Origin: Halocynthiibacter namhaensis
GTDB lineage: Bacteria; Pseudomonadota; Alphaproteobacteria; Rhodobacterales; Rhodobacteraceae
NCBI RefSeq assembly: GCF_000812685.1
Contig: NZ_JWIF01000074.1
Span: 124,001-188,000 of the forward strand
DNA: 64,000 nt
Direction of reading: 5' to 3'
Shown here piece after piece: positions 61,387 to 64,000 of this stretch. Position numbers and translations under genes: made by a program. The notes under the pieces are model-generated. The model was given only the letters and a program-made list of their open reading frames with translations, was not told the DNA's origin and made no database searches. Positions within the stretch are counted from its first letter, which is position 1, and each line of letters begins with the position of its first letter.

Positions 61387-63321
61387 TTAGTTTTCGCAGT
61401 CGCGGGCAGAGACTGTGCGGTAGATTTCACGGCGCACCATCTTGCGCATATTGCGGGTGATACGTTCGCCGAGAGGGCCACGTAATTCTTGGCGCACAAC
61501 ATCTGAAATAAGGTCGCGCAATGCGTCCTCATTTGCCAAGAGGTCAGTTGCTGTTGAAACAGTTTCTGTCGGCGCTGAGGCCTCTACAGCTGCTGGCAGC
61601 TCTGGGGCAGTGTTTGCTGTGGCCTCAGAGGCGGTCGCAACCGCCGCGTCGCTTGTTTCGATGATGGTTTCTTCGGCTTCCGTATCAACATCAGTGCGTT
61701 CGTCAGCCTCAGGGTCTGCCTCTTGGTCCTGAGAGGTGATTGCTTCTGGGTCAGCAACGGCTTCTTGGATATCCTCGACATCGGTAGATGTTTCTTGTGT
61801 GTCGTTGGCGTCGGTATCCGTCAGAGCGATCTCTGGGGTTACTTCGTCCACGGTTACAATTTCGGCGATCGTTGACGCATCTGTTTCGACAACAGCATCG
61901 TCGACGGCCGCGGCGGCTACGGTCACGATGGTTTCTTCGTCACTTACGGGCAGTTCATCCGCCGATGTTTCGGGGGTGTCGCTGCTGAGCATCTCTGGCT
62001 CAGTGAGCTCGCTCGCCATCAGAATCAATGGCCCATCGAGGGAAGCGACGGGGGCAGGGGGCTCTGCGTTCATAGCAGTATCTGCCGGGGGCTCTGGCGG
62101 TGTCTGATCCATCGTTAGAGAGCCAGCTTCCAGCATGATATCTTCGATTTCGGGACTGTCGCTTAGATCGTCACCATCCTTAGAAACAAGGGGTTGATCC
62201 GCGTTATCTTGCTGTGCGGGGGTGATGGTATCATCGGCTGTCGAGACCTGTTGCATAGCATCTAGCATCTCAGCATCGGCAGCTTCTTCGGTTGTGGTGA
62301 GGTCTGCAGCATTGTCATCGGTCGAAGATTGAAACGGGTGATCGCCGTGCAGGGCGTCTGCCAATAGGGGGTCGGTGTGTTCGGTAATGGGGGCGTCAGA
62401 ACCGAACTCTGTTGCGTGATCCGTGGCCTCGAACACTTGCGGGGCTTCGGGGGTTGCCAAATCCATCGGTGCCACGGCCTCTTCTTGACCGAGAACATAG
62501 GGCGCAAGGGGGGGCTGTGTTTCGGTTTTCGTTACCTGAGGGTCTTCGGCGCGTTGGATGTCGCCCAGCACCAAGGGTGCGTCTTGTGCGGTCGGGGAAA
62601 GATCCGCTGTCGGCGCCGTTGCGTTAGACAAGGTTTCATCGCTGGTGACGCGATCAAGTAACATTGTTGAATTCTGCGCGTCCTCGTCTGATCCGTCTGG
62701 TTCCCATTCATTGTCTTGTTCCGCGATGGCGACTTCCATATGGGCCGCACGTTCTTCCAATCGCTGGAAGCTTGGAACGTCGCTGGGGGACACCGCATCT
62801 TGAAATTCGGCGATGGGTTCATGCGCCAATTGATTGAAGTCCAGTTCGGTCGTGTTCTCGTCCGTTTCGTCGTCTTGGACGGGATCTGAAATCTCTTCCT
62901 CTGGGGGGGAGATTTCAGCAATATCATTCAAATTCGTTGCTTCGGGCACAAGTTTGAGGATGGAAGCGGTCGAAGTGTCGGTCTCTGGTGCAGGCGATTC
63001 TGTCGCCGTTGCAGGGACTTCGAGGGGGCTTTCTGCCTGTTCGGTTGTCTCTTGAATGCGCAGGTCGGGCGAGAGCACAAAACGGGTGTTCCATGTGGTG
63101 TCAGCGGGGTCCGAAGGCGCGATTTCTGACGAGACTTCGGACCCAATATTTGGGGTTAAGCCATTTGTTTCATTGGCATTGTCAGCAGTATTGGTCGCAA
63201 CGCGGATGTTTGATGCAGGCTTAGGGGCTGATGCTGGAACAGTGAGAACTTCGTCGGACACAAGTCTACGAATGGAGGATAACACATCCTCGACTTCAGC
63301 TTTAGAGACGGGTTCTGACAT
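61387..63321 (-). CDS. Large acidic low-complexity protein with PopZ/DUF2497-like ends
   Basis: A 644-residue protein. The N-terminal VEDVLSSIRRLVSDE resembles the ASIRRIISED helix of PopZ/DUF2497 proteins. The C-terminal helix region LRDLISDVVRQELRG and ITRNMRKMVRREIYR resembles their basic end. Between lie about 540 residues almost free of structure, dominated by Asp, Glu, Ala, Thr, Pro and Val. PopZ organises cell poles through exactly this plan, but with a much shorter linker. The name is a hypothesis. It sits downstream of a TolC gene on the same strand. Confidence 0.65.
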   Translation of the reverse strand: MSEPVSKAEVEDVLSSIRRLVSDEVLTVPASAPKPASNIRVATNTADNANETNGLTPNIGSEVSSEIAPSDPADTTWNTRFVLSPDLRIQETTEQAESPLEVPATATESPAPETDTSTASILKLVPEATNLNDIAEISPPEEEISDPVQDDETDENTTELDFNQLAHEPIAEFQDAVSPSDVPSFQRLEERAAHMEVAIAEQDNEWEPDGSDEDAQNSTMLLDRVTSDETLSNATAPTADLSPTAQDAPLVLGDIQRAEDPQVTKTETQPPLAPYVLGQEEAVAPMDLATPEAPQVFEATDHATEFGSDAPITEHTDPLLADALHGDHPFQSSTDDNAADLTTTEEAADAEMLDAMQQVSTADDTITPAQQDNADQPLVSKDGDDLSDSPEIEDIMLEAGSLTMDQTPPEPPADTAMNAEPPAPVASLDGPLILMASELTEPEMLSSDTPETSADELPVSDEETIVTVAAAAVDDAVVETDASTIAEIVTVDEVTPEIALTDTDANDTQETSTDVEDIQEAVADPEAITSQDQEADPEADERTDVDTEAEETIIETSDAAVATASEATANTAPELPAAVEASAPTETVSTATDLLANEDALRDLISDVVRQELRGPLGERITRNMRKMVRREIYRTVSARDCEN

Positions 63322-63542
63322 GGTCTGATCCTGTGGCAGCTTTGCGCGTTAAATACGCATCCTAAGAGGTCCCAATATAGACGTGGACCGGTTCTCACAC
63401 AACAGACAGGTAAAATTCTAAATGATGGGGGATATGTCGACTGGTTATGTCACAGGTGTGATGTCCTGGGCGCATAGATTGCCTGACATCGCGGTATTTC
63501 TGGTGGGGCCCAAAGGGGCCGCGCACCATGATTTAGGGGGGC

Positions 63543-64000
63543 TTAGTTGCCGCCGCCCGCAATAGAACGCAGCAGTGCATCAAGGCGTTCACCTTGTTCG
63601 CTGGTGGGGCGTGTCGGGGCGTTGGATACCGAATTATAGTAAGCTGCTGGATCGTAGGTTTGGACGCCGAGATTCAGGTGTTTAACGGTCAGCAAGCCCA
63701 TGGAAGACAGAAGGGAATAAGCGGCAACTTGCGCGTCGCTTTGTGCCGTCACCAGATTGGAACGCGCATCCAAAAGATCTTGTTCGGCGTTCAAAACATC
63801 AAGCGTTGTGCGTGCACCAAGGCGGGCTTCTTCCCGAATACCTTCCCAAGCCGCGCGAGAGGCACGGATCGCCTGATTAGAGGCGCGAATCTGAGCACCG
63901 GAAATCGCGAGGTTTGACCAAGCAACGCCAACATTTTGTTGAACGGATTGCCCGGCCAGCAAAACCCCGGCGCGGGCTGCGTCACGCTGGGCCATGGAGG
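63543..64000 (-). CDS. TolC-family outer membrane protein, C-terminal part (cut by window edge)
   Basis: The last 152 codons of a TolC-type channel. It shows helical segments typical of the second repeat: RASNQAIRASRAAWEGIREEARLG style spacing, TTLDVLNAEQDLLDARSNLV near the middle and AAYSLLSSMGLLTVKHL near the end. The short Gly-rich tail ends LLRSIAGGGN. The 5' part lies beyond base 64000. The 221-base gap to the PopZ-like gene shows nothing I can assign. Confidence 0.88.
   Translation of the reverse strand, partial: SMAQRDAARAGVLLAGQSVQQNVGVAWSNLAISGAQIRASNQAIRASRAAWEGIREEARLGARTTLDVLNAEQDLLDARSNLVTAQSDAQVAAYSLLSSMGLLTVKHLNLGVQTYDPAAYYNSVSNAPTRPTSEQGERLDALLRSIAGGGN

Noticed and set aside
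61736-62107. Ser/Val-rich plus-strand frame opposite the acidic PopZ-like gene
   Set aside because: It is the mirror of Asp/Glu/Ala/Thr codons in the low-complexity linker and has no independent signal.
1-64000. CRISPR arrays, rRNA operons, riboswitches
   Set aside because: I saw no regularly spaced repeats, no rRNA sequence, and no leader matching FMN, SAM, cobalamin or glycine riboswitches, including upstream of ribD, ribE, metF and mtnP.

Overview
The window looks like the chromosome of a marine alphaproteobacterium of the Rhodobacterales (Roseobacter group). The basis is gene content and order: ctaC-ctaB-ctaG-ctaE-SURF1 followed by thrC and an M16 peptidase, ptsP near lysC, nrdR-ribD, a Hint-domain protein, and a fused FAD oxidoreductase/GcvT protein. 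Identifications come from reading translations and motifs; no database search was run.

Layout. 1-13.4 kb is core: topA (cut by the window edge), dprA, tldD, the aa3 cytochrome c oxidase subunit and assembly operon, thrC, an M16 peptidase, a GNAT enzyme and a GlcD-type oxidase. 13.4-21.3 kb is the most unusual part: eight minus-strand genes, mostly joined by 4-base ATGA overlaps. In transcription order they encode a ketosynthase III (OleA/FabH-like), a 3-beta-HSD-like reductase (OleD-like), a metallo-beta-lactamase-fold hydrolase, an adenylate-forming ligase (F390-synthetase type), a DUF3419/BtaA-like 3-amino-3-carboxypropyl transferase, a Rieske oxygenase (frameshifted here), a PAP2 phosphatase and a sterol-desaturase-type hydroxylase. 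A promoter with a palindromic operator precedes them. I infer an unassigned lipid pathway. Just upstream, and transcribed the same way, is mtnP-SDR/DoxX-DUF2269-DUF418-apt. MtnP and Apt would recycle the methylthioadenosine a BtaA-type enzyme releases.

25.8-36.9 kb carries flavin reductase, GNAT, ptsP, a small lipoprotein, a DOPA-dioxygenase-like protein, lysC, a Hint protein, SDR, DUF1178, Nudix, nrdR and ribD. 37-41.6 kb is a capsule export set (kpsC, Wza/KpsD-like, kpsS) lying antisense between ribD and ribE. 42.6-55.3 kb holds a form II molybdenum hydroxylase large subunit, a DUF2235 protein, a thioesterase, divergent metF/metR with a MetR-type box between them, an unknown membrane protein, the FAD/GcvT fusion enzyme, a Nudix protein, a DAO-family oxidoreductase, a small secreted protein and rlmB.

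55.4-60.1 kb is a tRNA-Tyr integration site filled with decayed mobile DNA: a split tyrosine integrase, the 3' end of a DUF5655 gene, a degraded IS3-family element fused in frame to a phage tape-measure gene, a tail-chaperone gene with a lambda-type GGGAAAG slippery heptamer, and a DNA adenine methylase fragment. Core sequence resumes with an M48 lipoprotein protease, a large acidic PopZ/DUF2497-like protein and the end of a TolC-family gene that runs off the window.
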